Assembly: GCF_004683965.1 (NCBI RefSeq)
Contig: NZ_CP038436.1
Location: 372,001 to 436,000, forward strand
DNA: 64,000 nucleotides
DNA from: Nocardioides seonyuensis
GTDB lineage: Bacteria; Actinomycetota; Actinomycetes; Propionibacteriales; Nocardioidaceae
Reading direction: 5' to 3'
This document shows positions 23,378 through 32,418 of this stretch, piece by piece; position 1 is the stretch's first letter, and each line of letters opens with the position of its first letter. The position numbers and the translations under genes are program-made. The notes below the pieces were generated by a model. The model saw nothing but the letters and a program-made list of their open reading frames with translations, had not been told where the DNA came from and did no database searches.

Positions 23378-25051
23378 TCAGGGCAGGTGGAGACCACCCT
23401 CGGGCCGTAGCCGCAGCCAGCGGTAGCCGTAGCCCTCGAGGCTGACCTGGATCGTCCCGTCGTCGGTGTGGACCTCCTCCTGGGAGAAGAGGTCCACGAG
23501 CTCGGTGGAGTCGTCGAGCCCGTCGACGGCGAGGTCGACCACGACGGCGTCGGCGCCCAGGTTGTGCACGGCGACCACCGCCACGTCGTCCAGGTCGCAG
23601 CGGTGGGCCAGCACCTGGCGGTGCGGCTGGTCGATGACGGTGAACTCACCCCAGCCAAGCTCGGGGCACATGCGATAGGTGCCGATGAGCGTGCGCATGA
23701 AGCTCCACATGGAGTCGGGGTCGCGGCGCTGGTCGGCGACGTTGACGTGCTCCGGGCCGTAGCCGTCGCCCACGGGCGGCTGGATCAGCTTGCGGGCAGC
23801 GGCGTCGGAGAAGCCGCCGTTCCGGCCGGAGGTCCACTGCATCGGCGTGCGGACGGCCATCCGCCCCTCGGCCGCAAGGTCCTCGCCCATGCCGATCTCC
23901 TCGCCGTAGTAGAGGGTGGGCGTCCCGGGCAGCGAGAACAGCAGGCTGTAGGCCATCCGGACCCGACGGGGGTCGCCACCCATCATCGGGGGGACGCGCC
24001 GTTTGAGGCCGCGACCGAAGAGCTGCATCTCCGGCTCGGGACCGAACGCTTCGAAGACCTCCTGGCGCTCCTTGTCGCTGAGCTTGTCGAGCGTCAGCTC
24101 GTCGTGGTTGCGAAGGAACGTCGCCCACTGGCAGTTGGGGTGGATGCGGGGTCGGGCGCGCAGGGCCTTGACCAGCGGGCGGGCGTCCTCGCGGGCCAGG
24201 GACAGGTAGGTGGCCTGCATGCCGATGAAGTCGAACTGCATCTGCAGCTCGTCACCGGCGTCCCCTCCGAAGAAGGCGCGCTGCTGGGAGTGCGGGAGGT
24301 TGACCTCGCCGAGCATCATCGCGTGGCCGGCGCGTCGGTTGAGGAAGCCGCGCAGCTTGCGCATCAGGACGTGCGGGTCGACGACCAGGGCCGGGTCGTC
24401 GACAGCCTTGGCGGTCTGCTCGAGGAAGGGGATGCCGTCGACGCGGAAGCCGTCGAACCCCAGCTGCAGCCAGAACCCGACGACACGGAGGATCTCGTCG
24501 ACGACCGCGGGGTTCGCGAGGTTGAGGTCGGGCTGGTGCTTGTAGAAGTGGTGGAGGTACCACTCCCCCGTCTTGTCGTCGAGCTCCCAGATGGAGTCCT
24601 CCTTGTCCGGGAAGACGACGAGGTCGGAGGTGTCCGGCGGCTCGGTGTCGCGCCAGACGTAGTAGTCGCGGCACGGGTTGTCCTTGCTCCGCCGGGACTC
24701 CTTGAACCACGGGTGCCTGTCGGAGGTGTGGTTGATGACGAGGTCGGCGATGACGTTCATGCCGCGGTCGTGGGCGGTGCGCAGGACCTCGACCAGCTGG
24801 CCGTGGTTGCCGAGGCGCCGGTCGACGCCGTACAGGTCGGTGATGTCGTAGCCGTCGTCACGGTCAGGGCTGGAGTAGAACGGCATCAGCCACAGACAGG
24901 TGACACCGAGCTCGGCCAGGTAGTCGATGCGCTCGGCCAACCCGGCGAGGTCGCCGGTCCCGTCACCGTTCCGGTCGTAGTAGGTCTCGATGTCGAGGCA
25001 GTAGACGACCGCGCTCTTCCACCACACGTCGCTGGTGTCGGTGATCCTCAT
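23378..25051 (-). CDS. GH13 alpha-glucoside enzyme, trehalose synthase-like
   Basis: 557 residues. The (beta/alpha)8 barrel of glycoside hydrolase family 13 is clear: region I DLVINHTSDRHPWF, region II FDGFRVDGIPF (nucleophile Asp), region III MLGEVNL (acid/base Glu), region IV FLRNHDEL. The sequence is closest in style to trehalose synthase/alpha-amylase (GH13_16-like), which isomerises maltose to trehalose; simple alpha-glucosidase activity is an alternative. The ATG at 25051 overlaps the stop of the upstream flavin oxidoreductase by 4 bases. The C-terminal 80 residues form the usual beta-sandwich domain. Confidence 0.85.
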   Translation of the reverse strand: MRITDTSDVWWKSAVVYCLDIETYYDRNGDGTGDLAGLAERIDYLAELGVTCLWLMPFYSSPDRDDGYDITDLYGVDRRLGNHGQLVEVLRTAHDRGMNVIADLVINHTSDRHPWFKESRRSKDNPCRDYYVWRDTEPPDTSDLVVFPDKEDSIWELDDKTGEWYLHHFYKHQPDLNLANPAVVDEILRVVGFWLQLGFDGFRVDGIPFLEQTAKAVDDPALVVDPHVLMRKLRGFLNRRAGHAMMLGEVNLPHSQQRAFFGGDAGDELQMQFDFIGMQATYLSLAREDARPLVKALRARPRIHPNCQWATFLRNHDELTLDKLSDKERQEVFEAFGPEPEMQLFGRGLKRRVPPMMGGDPRRVRMAYSLLFSLPGTPTLYYGEEIGMGEDLAAEGRMAVRTPMQWTSGRNGGFSDAAARKLIQPPVGDGYGPEHVNVADQRRDPDSMWSFMRTLIGTYRMCPELGWGEFTVIDQPHRQVLAHRCDLDDVAVVAVHNLGADAVVVDLAVDGLDDSTELVDLFSQEEVHTDDGTIQVSLEGYGYRWLRLRPEGGLHLP

Positions 25052-26028
25052 GCCTGGACCCTCTCGCTCGAGGACGCGAACGTCGGCAGCACGTGCTCGG
25101 CGAAGGTGTCGATGAACCCCGTCTGCTCCTGGCCCACGTGGTGCAGGTAGATGTCGTCGAACCCCAGCTCGGCGTACTCCGAGATCCACTCGACGTGCTG
25201 CGCGGGCTCGTGCGAGATCCGGACGCTGCCACGCACGGAGTCCATGGTCACGTGCTCACCCATCGCGTCGAAGGCTGCGGGGGTCTCCACGTCCCACGGC
25301 ACCCCGCCGGTGAAGACGTTGGTGCGCCACTGGTCGAAGGCGATCTCGTCGGCCTCGGCGCTCGTCGGCGCCCACGAGAGGTGCAGCTGGAGGGCGACCG
25401 GTCCCTGCCCGCCCGCGGCGCGGTAGGCCGAGATGACCTCGCGCAATGTGTCGGCCGGCTGGTTGACCGTCACCAGGCCGTCGGCCCAGGCCGCAACCCG
25501 TCCCGCGGACTCGACGCTCACCGCCGGACCCATCAGCGCCGGCATCACCTCCGGCCGGTCCCAGACGCGGGCGCGGTCGACCCTGACGAGTCCGTCGTGG
25601 GTCACCTCCTCGCCAGCGAGGAGACGCCGGATCACCTGCACGCACTCCTCCAACCGCCGGGTGCGCTCCTCCTTGGCGGGCCAGCGATCCATGGTGACGT
25701 GCTCGTTCGACGCCTCGCCACTGCCCAGAGCGGTCCAGAACCGGCCCGGGAACATCACGCCCAGCGTGGCGATCTTCTGCGCCACCACCGCTGGGTGGTA
25801 GCGCTGGCCGGGGGCGCTGACGCAGCCGATCTCGAGCGAGGTGGTGGCCAGGGCGGCCCCCAGCCACGCCCACGTGTAGCCCGAATGACCCTGGCGGCTG
25901 CTCCAGGGACTGAGGTGGTCCGAGCACATGGCCATGTCGAAGCCTGCGCGCTCGGCGTGCTGCACGTGGCCGAGGAGCTGGTCGGGGGCGATCTGCTCGT
26001 GCGAGGCGTGGAATCCGATGCGCGGCAT
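25048..26028 (-). CDS. TIGR03885-type LLM-class flavin oxidoreductase
   Basis: 326 residues with the luciferase-like TIM barrel. Family hallmarks include MPRIGFHASHEQ at the N-terminus, CSDHLSPWSSRQGHSG, PGQRYHPAVVAQ and ALGSGEASNEHVT. These match the TIGR03885 family, described as probable flavin-using but not F420-using members. The substrate is unknown. The start at 26028 gives the conserved N-terminus; an in-frame start at 26064 adds twelve unrelated residues. The stop overlaps the start of the GH13 enzyme, and this pair recurs in actinobacteria, suggesting a linked sugar-related role. That inference is weak. Confidence 0.85.
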   Translation of the reverse strand: MPRIGFHASHEQIAPDQLLGHVQHAERAGFDMAMCSDHLSPWSSRQGHSGYTWAWLGAALATTSLEIGCVSAPGQRYHPAVVAQKIATLGVMFPGRFWTALGSGEASNEHVTMDRWPAKEERTRRLEECVQVIRRLLAGEEVTHDGLVRVDRARVWDRPEVMPALMGPAVSVESAGRVAAWADGLVTVNQPADTLREVISAYRAAGGQGPVALQLHLSWAPTSAEADEIAFDQWRTNVFTGGVPWDVETPAAFDAMGEHVTMDSVRGSVRISHEPAQHVEWISEYAELGFDDIYLHHVGQEQTGFIDTFAEHVLPTFASSSERVQA

Positions 26029-26273
26029 GCCCCCACCACACACCACCCGGGAGAGCCGTGGCAACCGTCACACCCGGCAGCGAGCGGTCCCGGAATGACC
26101 CCGACCACCGTGTGGTTGGGCCAGGCGTGGTGTGCCGACCGACTACAGAGGGCGACTTGCTGACGCGTCGCCTCGTCGTCGACCTCAAGCGCCTCCGGGC
26201 GTCGTGCTGCTGACGGTGAGTCCCTGACTCCAGAGACCGTCCGTTCCCAGACACTCCCCGAAAGGCTCATCCC

Positions 26274-27660
26274 TTGAGCAGCTCCCCCTCCACCGGCACG
26301 CCCACCGAGCCGCGCACGCGTCGCCGGCTCCCTTCCTTCGGCGTCCAGGTCCTGATCGGCCTGGTGCTCGGCGTCCTGCTGGGCCTCGTCGCGCGCACCA
26401 TGGGTGCCGACGGTGTCGACGCCGCCACCGGCGAGGTCGACCCCAACTGGCTGACCGAGACCCTCACCACTGTCGGCAGCATCTTCGTGACGCTGTTGAA
26501 GACCGTGGTCCCCCCGCTGGTCTTCCTGGCCATCGTGGCCTCCATCGCCAACCTCCGCGAGGTGACAGGAGCGGCACGCCTGGCGTGGAAGACCCTGGCG
26601 TGGTTCGCCGGGACCGCCTTGATCGCTGTGGCGATCGGCATCGTCCTGGGCCTGGTGATCCAGCCGGGCAACCACACCAGCGTGTCGGCCGAAGCTGCTG
26701 CGGCACCCGACAGCACCGGCTCGTGGCTCGACTTCCTGACCGGCCTGGTGCCCGCCAACATGCTGGGGCTCGAGGCGAGCACCGCGAGCGACGGCTCGGT
26801 CGGGCTTTCGTTCAACGTGCTGCAGATCCTGGTCGTGGCGATCGCCGTCGGCATCGCAGCCCTGAAGGTGGGCGAGGCCGCCGACCCGTTCCTGGCCCTC
26901 GTGCGCTCGGCACTGGCCGTGGTCCAGAAGGTCCTCTGGTGGATCATCCTGCTCGCACCGATCGCGACCGTCGGCCTGCTCGGCAAGGCGGTGGCGAGCT
27001 ACGGCTGGGACGCGCTCGGCTCGCTCGGCACCTTCGCCGCCGCGATCTACCTCGGCCTGGCACTGGTGATGTTCGTGGTCTACCCGGTGCTGCTGCGCCA
27101 ACGGGCTCTCGGTCCGCCAGTTCTTCACCGGCGCCTGGCCGGCCATCTCGCTGGCGTTCGTGTCGCGGTCCTCGATCGGCACCATGCCCGTCACCCAGAC
27201 GGTCACCGAGCGCAACCTGGGGGTGCCCCGTGCCTACGCCTCGTTCGCGGTGCCCCTCGGCGCCACGACCAAGATGGACGGCTGCGCCTCGATCTACCCC
27301 GCCATCTCGGCGATCTTCGTCGCCCAGTTCTTCGGGGTCGACCTCTCGGTCACCGACTACGTGCTCATCGCCTTTGTGTCCGTGATCGGCTCGGCCGCCA
27401 CCGCCGGGGTGACCGGCGCGACAGTCATGCTGACCCTCACGCTGTCGACCCTCGGGCTGCCCCTGGAGGGTGTGGGGCTGCTGCTCGCGATCGACCCGAT
27501 CCTCGACATGGGCCGCACCGCCACCAACGTGGCCGGCCAGGCGCTCGTCCCCACCCTGGTCGCGCGTCGCGAGGGCATCCTGGCGACCGACGTCTACGAC
27601 GCCGACCGCACCGGCGAGGCGTGGCGCGAGGACACCGAGGTCCTCACCCCCGCGGCCTGA
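26274..27660 (+). pseudogene. Dicarboxylate/amino acid:cation symporter, single-base frameshift
   Basis: A DAACS-type (DctA/GltP) transporter of about 461 residues when repaired. Codons from the TTG at 26274 (AAAGG 8 bases upstream) encode the first ~275 residues: the N-terminal helices, TLLKTVVPPLVF, and helices up to YPVLLR. The frame then breaks near 27098. The +1 frame from 27100 resumes with NGLSVRQFFTG and runs through the transport core (VPRAYASFAVPLGATTKMDGC, DPILDMGRTATNVAG) to the stop at 27660. One missing base in the CGC-GCC stretch at 27096-27099 explains it. Either the gene is newly broken or the assembly has an indel; the rest shows no decay. Confidence 0.85.
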
Positions 27661-27674
27661 CCTGAGCAGACGGT

Positions 27675-27751
27675 TGGCGCCCCCGACAGGATTCGAACCT
27701 GTGACCCGCGGATTAGAAGGCCGCTGCTCTATCCAGCTGAGCTACGGAGGC
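27675..27751 (-). tRNA. tRNA-Arg (anticodon TCT)
   Basis: 77 nt including an encoded CCA. The acceptor stem pairs GCCTCCG with CGGGGGC, the T-loop carries GGTTCGAATCC, and the anticodon loop CTTCTAA gives TCT, reading AGA. It lies 14 bases past the symporter stop on the opposite strand. Confidence 0.97.
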
Positions 27752-27873
27752 TTGATGCGCTCAGTATCCCAGTGCCCGCGTCAGCCCGAGAACTCGCACG
27801 CCCGCCGAGTCGTTCACCGACACGCCGCACAGCGTCCAGACGCGGGCCACCTCAGCAGGTCAGGATCTTCACA

Positions 27874-27902
27874 GGCCCCGCCACGTATGAGGTAGCGGGG
27901 CC
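27874..27902 (-). repeat. Hairpin A with CTCATAC loop
   Basis: 11-bp stem around a 7-nt loop, GTATGAG on the + strand and CTCATAC on the - strand. One stem position is C-A as plus-strand RNA but G-U as minus-strand RNA, which favours a minus-strand transcript. Confidence 0.7.
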
Positions 27903-27935
27903 GAACACTTCCGGTGCACGTGGGCACAAATAGGT

Positions 27936-27968
27936 GGAACCCCAGCAAGTATGAGTTGCTGGGGTTCC
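27936..27968 (-). repeat. Hairpin B with the same CTCATAC loop
   Basis: Perfect 13-bp stem (GGAACCCCAGCAA and its complement) around the identical 7-nt loop as hairpin A, 33 bases away. The stems differ in sequence, so the shared loop is not explained by a simple duplication. Confidence 0.75.
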
Positions 27969-28158
27969 GGCGTCTTCGGGGCCGAAGCCCTTCCGACAGG
28001 ACAGTTGTATCCCGCGTGTGACCCGCGACACAAGAGGTCGCGACCACAATCTTCCGGCCGATTTCCCGGCTCCGGCGTGTCCCGCGCGACACGCCGCGGG
28101 CTGTGACGGATGGGGCGTCCGTGAGGCGCCTCGGCCCACGCGCGCTAGCGTCGTGGCC

Positions 28159-29091
28159 GTGATCAGCGACCTCGTCCTCGGCGCGATGTACCTCGGCACG
28201 CGTACCGACCGCGACACGTCCTACGCCCTTCTCGACCGCTTCGTCTCGGCGGGCGGCACCACGATCGACACGGCCAACTGCTACGCGTTCTGGGCCCACC
28301 CCTCCGGCCACGGCGGCCAGAGCGAGGCCACGATCGGAGAGTGGCTCTGGCTCAACCCGGGCATCCGGGACCGACTGGTGCTCTCGACCAAGGTCGGCGT
28401 GGAGCCGCTCGACACCGGCGGGCTCGAGGGCCTGGCCCCGGACGTCGTACGACGCGAGGCGCAGCGCAGTCGCGAGCGGCTCGGCGTCGACGTGCTCGAC
28501 ATCTACTGGGCCCACGGCGAGGACCGGGACACCCCGATCGGCGAGACGGTCGACGCGATGGGCGCCCTGGTGAGCCAGGGCGTCGTACGCCGCCTGGGCC
28601 TCTCCAACCACCCGACCTGGCTCCTCGAGCGCGCCCGTGCACACGCGCTGGCCCGGGGCCTCGAGCCGTTCAGCGCCGTGCAGCTGTCGACGTCCTACAT
28701 CGCACCGCGTCCGGGCGCGCGCGTGGAGGGCAAGGACCACCGCTTCGGGTGGGTGACCGACGAGACGCTGGACTACGCGACGGTGCACCCCAAGGTGGAG
28801 GTCTGGGCCTACAGCCCGCTGCTCGGCGGCGCCTACGACCGCGGCGACCGGCCGTTCCCGCGGGCCTACCAGCACAGCGGCACGAGCGACCGGCTCGCCG
28901 CGCTCGCCGAGGTCGCGGACCGGCGAGGGCTGAGCCGAGGTCAGGTCGTCCTGGCGTGGCTGCTGCACCGGCGCCCGCAGCTCAGGCCCATCGTCGGCGT
29001 GAGCAGCCTGGACCAGCTGGAGTCGGCGCTGGTCGCCGCCGAGGTGGAGCTCGACGACGACGAGCTGGCTCAGCTCGACGCGCCCGCCTGA
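28159..29091 (+). CDS. Aldo/keto reductase
   Basis: 310 residues from the GTG at 28159 (MISDLVLGAMYLGTRTD). The AKR barrel residues are visible: Asp in TIDTANCY, catalytic Tyr in CYAF, Lys in STKVGVEP, His in YWAHGED. The NADPH-binding C-terminal region includes SPLLGGAY. The family reduces carbonyls using NADPH; the substrate is not predictable. An upstream in-frame ATG at 28018 would add a Cys/Arg-rich leader overlapping the hairpin region and is rejected. It converges on the adenosine deaminase gene with a 22-base overlap. Confidence 0.9.
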   Translation: MISDLVLGAMYLGTRTDRDTSYALLDRFVSAGGTTIDTANCYAFWAHPSGHGGQSEATIGEWLWLNPGIRDRLVLSTKVGVEPLDTGGLEGLAPDVVRREAQRSRERLGVDVLDIYWAHGEDRDTPIGETVDAMGALVSQGVVRRLGLSNHPTWLLERARAHALARGLEPFSAVQLSTSYIAPRPGARVEGKDHRFGWVTDETLDYATVHPKVEVWAYSPLLGGAYDRGDRPFPRAYQHSGTSDRLAALAEVADRRGLSRGQVVLAWLLHRRPQLRPIVGVSSLDQLESALVAAEVELDDDELAQLDAPA

Positions 29092-30101
29092 TCAGCACAG
29101 TAGTCATCGATCTCGGCCAGGATGCGCGTCTTGACGTCAGCAGGCGCGAAGGAGGCCCGCACCGCGGTGCGCGCCAACCCCGCGACTCCCGCCTCGTCGA
29201 GGTCGAGCAGCCCCGCCGCGACCTCGTAGTCGTGGTTGAGCGACGTCGCGAACATCGGCGGGTCGTCGGAGTTGATCGTCACCGTCACGCCGGCCTCCAC
29301 GAACGTCCGGAGCGGGTGCTCCTCGATCGTGTCGACGGCACCGGTGGCGAGGTTGGAGGTCGGGCACACCTCCAGCACGATGCCCTGGTCGGCCAGGTGG
29401 TCGAGCAGCTCGGGGTCGTCGGCGGCCGAGCAGCCGTGACCGATGCGCTCGGCCCCGAGGAGGCGTACGGCGTCCCACACCGTGCCTGCGTCAGTCGTCT
29501 CGCCGGCGTGGGGCACCGAGTGCAGGCCGGACGCGCGGGCCGCCTCGAAGTGTGACTGGAACTGGGGCCGGGGCACACCGATCTCGGGCCCTCCGAGGCC
29601 GAAGCCGACCAGCGCCTCGGGCCGGTGGTTGAGCGCGTAGTCGAGGGTCGCATCGGCCGCGGCGATCCCGCTCTCGCCCGGGATGTCGTAGATCCACCGC
29701 AGCACCAACCCGAAATCGCGTTCGGCCGAGACCCGGGCGTCCTCGATCGCCTCGGTGTAGGCCTGGATCGGGATGCCGCGCAGGACAGAGGTGTAGGGAG
29801 TGCAGGTGAGCTCCGCATAGCGCAGCGCCTGCCCCTGGGCCATCTCGCGGGCGACCTCGTAGGTCAGCATCCGCACGTCCTCGGGAGTGCGCACGAGGTC
29901 GACCACCGAGAGGTAGACCTCGATGAAGTGCGCGAAGTCGCGGAACTCGAAGAACCGCCGCAGCGCCTCGGCCTCGGTGGGGACCCCGGCTGCCGGGTGG
30001 CGCTGCGCGAGCTCCTGGACGATCCGCGGCGAGGCCGAGCCCACGTGGTGCACGTGGAGCTCGGCCTTCGGCAGGCCGGCGATGAAGTCACTCAGGCTCA
30101 T
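29070..30101 (-). CDS. add: Adenosine deaminase family protein
   Basis: 343 residues. The metal-dependent deaminase motifs are present: HVHHVGSAS at residues 17-25 (the HxH zinc pair), SVPHAGE near 198 (His and catalytic Glu), IGHG near 223, and NSDDPPMF near 280 (metal Asp). It hydrolyses adenosine or a related purine to the keto form in purine salvage. The HHVGS variant of the usual HLxGS is also found in some actinobacterial Add paralogues, so the substrate may differ from adenosine. ATG start. Overlap with the aldo/keto reductase is at the 3' ends only. Confidence 0.88.
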   Translation of the reverse strand: MSLSDFIAGLPKAELHVHHVGSASPRIVQELAQRHPAAGVPTEAEALRRFFEFRDFAHFIEVYLSVVDLVRTPEDVRMLTYEVAREMAQGQALRYAELTCTPYTSVLRGIPIQAYTEAIEDARVSAERDFGLVLRWIYDIPGESGIAAADATLDYALNHRPEALVGFGLGGPEIGVPRPQFQSHFEAARASGLHSVPHAGETTDAGTVWDAVRLLGAERIGHGCSAADDPELLDHLADQGIVLEVCPTSNLATGAVDTIEEHPLRTFVEAGVTVTINSDDPPMFATSLNHDYEVAAGLLDLDEAGVAGLARTAVRASFAPADVKTRILAEIDDYCADQAGASS

Positions 30102-30142
30102 CCGCCCGAGTCTGGCAGCGCTCCCGCGTGCCGGGCCAATCC

Positions 30143-30919
30143 CTACTGCTGCAGCAGCTCCGCGAGCTGCTGGGGGTCGGCGTCCTCACCGTCGATACGG
30201 ATCGTCGGCGTGCTGTTGACGCCGTCCTTGGACATCTGGTCGGTGGCGTTCTTGATCCACTGCTCGTAGACCTTGTCCTCGATGTCTGCGCGGATCTCGG
30301 ACTCCTCGGCACCCGCCTCGACCGCACGCTCGATGAGCTCGTCGTCATCGAAACCGGGGCCGCCCTCGGCCGGCTGGTTGGCGTAGAGGTCGTCGTGGAA
30401 GGCACGGAACGCGTCGATGCCCGCCGTGTCGAGGACGACCAGCAGGGCGTTCAGCGCGCGGGAGGAGTAGTCGTTGGTCGAGGCGCGGTCGAGGAACGAG
30501 AGGAGCCGGTAGTCCACCTGGATCTCGCCCGCATCGATGGCCTCGGAGATCTCGTCGCCGAGCTCGGCCTCGAGGTTGGCGCAGGCGGGGCACTGGAGGT
30601 CCTCGTAGATCGTCACGGTGCGGGCCGCCTCGGGGTCGCCGACCAGGATGCCGTAGCCGTCGAGCTTGCCCGGGACGGCGTCGCCCTCGGCGTCGGCGGC
30701 CGGGTCCTCCGCCACGGACGGCACGTTGTCCGGCGTCTCGCCCGTGGTGTCCATCGCCTGGGTGATGCCGAAGATGATCGCGACGATCGCGACCAGGGCC
30801 GCGACCACCCCGCCGATCGTGAGCATCTTGCGACGCCGCTCCGCAGCCTGCCGCTCCTTGAGTGCCTCCGCGGCACGCTGTCGGCGCTGCTCGCGCTTCT
30901 CAGGAGTGTTCCGGGCCAT
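30143..30919 (-). CDS. DsbA family membrane-anchored thiol-disulfide protein
   Basis: 258 residues. A basic cytosolic N-terminus (KREQRRQRAAEALKERQAAERRRK) precedes one transmembrane helix near 33-55. An extracytoplasmic DsbA/thioredoxin-fold domain follows with the CPAC active site (about residue 110) and a STPTIRIDG cis-proline loop near the C-terminus. It probably catalyses disulfide formation in exported proteins. The ATG at 30919 lies inside the 3' end of the MauE-like gene (20-base overlap). The neighbouring MauE/DoxX protein is the likely electron partner, inferred from this recurring gene pair. Confidence 0.88.
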   Translation of the reverse strand: MARNTPEKREQRRQRAAEALKERQAAERRRKMLTIGGVVAALVAIVAIIFGITQAMDTTGETPDNVPSVAEDPAADAEGDAVPGKLDGYGILVGDPEAARTVTIYEDLQCPACANLEAELGDEISEAIDAGEIQVDYRLLSFLDRASTNDYSSRALNALLVVLDTAGIDAFRAFHDDLYANQPAEGGPGFDDDELIERAVEAGAEESEIRADIEDKVYEQWIKNATDQMSKDGVNSTPTIRIDGEDADPQQLAELLQQ

Positions 30920-31478
30920 CGTGGTTCCTCTCGGCATGTGTCAGGACGGGGCCTGTGTCTGCGTCGTTCGAGTCGGGATCGGTCGAGTCTGCGTCGGTCG
31001 GGCGTGGGTCTGTCGCGATGTCTTCGCGCGGGCCGAAGAGCAGGGAGTCGAGGGCCCACCGGGATCGTGGTCGGACGACCAGCCACAGCGACAGGGCCAG
31101 AAGTCCCACGTCCCGGGCGATCTCCCAGGGGTACTTCGACGTGGCGTCGGCGTCGTAGCCGCCACCGCCGAAGCAGCCGCAGTCGATCTGGAGGCCTCGC
31201 GCCCACGCCGAGGCGATACCGACGATGAACGCGACGAACAGCAGGGCGGAGAGGACGGACATCGGCCGGACCAGGAGGCCGACGACCAGGCACAGCCCGA
31301 TGACGACCTCGACGACGGGCAGCAGGTGGCCCACGGTCGGCACGATCGCCTCGGGCAGGAGGTCGTAGGCGCGCACGGCACGCACGCTGCTGGCAGGGTC
31401 GGGCAGCTTCAGGGCGCCGGCGACCAGCCACACACCGCCCGTCACCAGACGCGCGAGGAGTCCGATCCAGTCCTTCAC
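30900..31478 (-). CDS. MauE/DoxX family membrane protein
   Basis: 192 residues with four transmembrane helices in the first ~150 residues and a cytosolic acidic Asp/Thr-rich tail. The loop after helix three contains the cysteine motif DCGCFGGGG, typical of MauE-like redox membrane proteins. These proteins reoxidise periplasmic thiol-disulfide partners. Its GTG start at 31478 follows a purine-rich stretch, and its 3' end overlaps the DsbA-like gene. The arrangement supports a two-component extracytoplasmic disulfide system. Confidence 0.85.
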   Translation of the reverse strand: MKDWIGLLARLVTGGVWLVAGALKLPDPASSVRAVRAYDLLPEAIVPTVGHLLPVVEVVIGLCLVVGLLVRPMSVLSALLFVAFIVGIASAWARGLQIDCGCFGGGGYDADATSKYPWEIARDVGLLALSLWLVVRPRSRWALDSLLFGPREDIATDPRPTDADSTDPDSNDADTGPVLTHAERNHDGPEHS

Positions 31479-31556
31479 GGCGTCCAGCCTAGGAGGCGAG
31501 GCTGAGCGGTCGCTGAGAGGTCGCGCCGTCGGAGGGTCTGGGTAGGGTGGTCGCTC

Positions 31557-32201
31557 GTGAACGACAGACTTGTGTGGATCGACTGCGAGATGACCGGTCT
31601 CGACCTGCGGGCCGACGCCCTGATCGAGGTGGCGGCGCTGGTCACCGACTTCGACCTCAACGTCCTGGGCGAGGGCGTGGACGTCATCGTCAAGCCTCCC
31701 GCCGAGGCGCTCGACCAGATGGTCGAGTTCGTCCGCAGCATGCACGAGACGTCCGGCCTCCTGGCGGCGCTCGACTCCGGCACGACGCTCGCCGACGCCG
31801 AGGACCAGGTGCTTTCCTACATCAAGGAGCACTGTCCTGACGGGAGCCGACCGCCCCTGGCCGGCAACACCGTGGCCACCGATCGGGCCTTCCTCGCTCG
31901 TGACATGCAGGCCCTCGAGTCGTTCCTCCACTACCGCATCGTCGACGTCTCCTCGATCAAGGAGCTCTCCCGCCGCTGGTTCCCGCGCGCCTACTTCTCG
32001 GCTCCCGCCAAGCGTGGCAACCACCGGGCGCTCGCCGACATCCAGGAGAGCATCGAGGAGCTTCGCTACTACCGCGAGGCGGTCTTCCTGCCGCCTCCCG
32101 GGCCCGACAGCGCCACCGCCAAGGAGATCGCCGCCCGGCACGCCGGCTCCTTGACCGGACTGGTCGCCGACACCCCTGCCGATGAGGAGTCCGGGCTCTG
32201 A
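31557..32201 (+). CDS. orn: Oligoribonuclease
   Basis: 214 residues of the DEDDh exonuclease family. The catalytic acids are in order: DCEMTGLD (residues 9-16), then the EDQ/AGN region, and the final [17 protein letters not shown] motif with its catalytic His and Asp. Orn degrades 2-4 nt RNA fragments and pGpG in the cytosol. The C-terminal ~25 residues are an actinobacterial extension. The start is GTG at 31557, directly after a GGTGGTCGCTC leader. It is divergent from the MauE gene and followed by tRNA-His 46 bases downstream. Confidence 0.95.
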   Translation: MNDRLVWIDCEMTGLDLRADALIEVAALVTDFDLNVLGEGVDVIVKPPAEALDQMVEFVRSMHETSGLLAALDSGTTLADAEDQVLSYIKEHCPDGSRPPLAGNTVATDRAFLARDMQALESFLHYRIVDVSSIKELSRRWFPRAYFSAPAKRGNHRALADIQESIEELRYYREAVFLPPPGPDSATAKEIAARHAGSLTGLVADTPADEESGL

Positions 32202-32247
32202 GTGCCCTACACTTCTCGTCGTCCTCACGCTCGTCGTGAGCCGACAT

Positions 32248-32324
32248 GGTGGGTATAGCTCAGCTGGTAGAGCGCCGCGTTGTGGTCGCGGATGTCGCGG
32301 GTTCAAGTCCCGTTACTCACCCCA
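32248..32324 (+). tRNA. tRNA-His (anticodon GTG)
   Basis: 77 nt with the extra G(-1) at 32248 paired to the C discriminator, as required for tRNA-His. The acceptor GTGGGTA pairs with TACTCAC, the anticodon GTG is at 32282-32284, and CCA is encoded. Confidence 0.97.
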
Positions 32325-32331
32325 GACAGAT

Positions 32332-32367
32332 CGAGCCCCTGGCCGCAGCGATGCGGCCAGGGGCTCG
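32332..32367. terminator. Bidirectional hairpin terminator
   Basis: Perfect 15-bp GC-rich stem (CGAGCCCCTGGCCGC) around a 6-nt loop, 7 bases after tRNA-His. No U-run is present, as usual in actinobacteria. It can also end the convergent DUF305 transcript. Confidence 0.75.
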
Positions 32368-32418
32368 ACTGCTGTGCGAGCATCTCGGTCGCGCGCACGT
32401 TCCGGACGACCGAAACAG

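Larger units (their letters stand above)
27752..28158. other. 407-bp non-coding spacer with two hairpins
   Basis: The stretch between tRNA-Arg and the aldo/keto reductase start. Open frames here lack coding character. It contains two strong hairpins (27874-27902 and 27936-27968) sharing the same 7-nt loop, and otherwise nothing recognised. Confidence 0.6.

Noticed and set aside
27470..27895. A plus-strand reading frame with the phrase GFEPVTRGLEGRCSIQLSYG
   Set aside because: This is a translation of the reverse of tRNA-Arg, a known false protein signature in high-GC genomes.
27814..28968. A 384-codon minus-strand frame across the hairpins and aldo/keto reductase
   Set aside because: It overlaps a well-supported gene in antisense and the hairpins, and has no family-like sequence.
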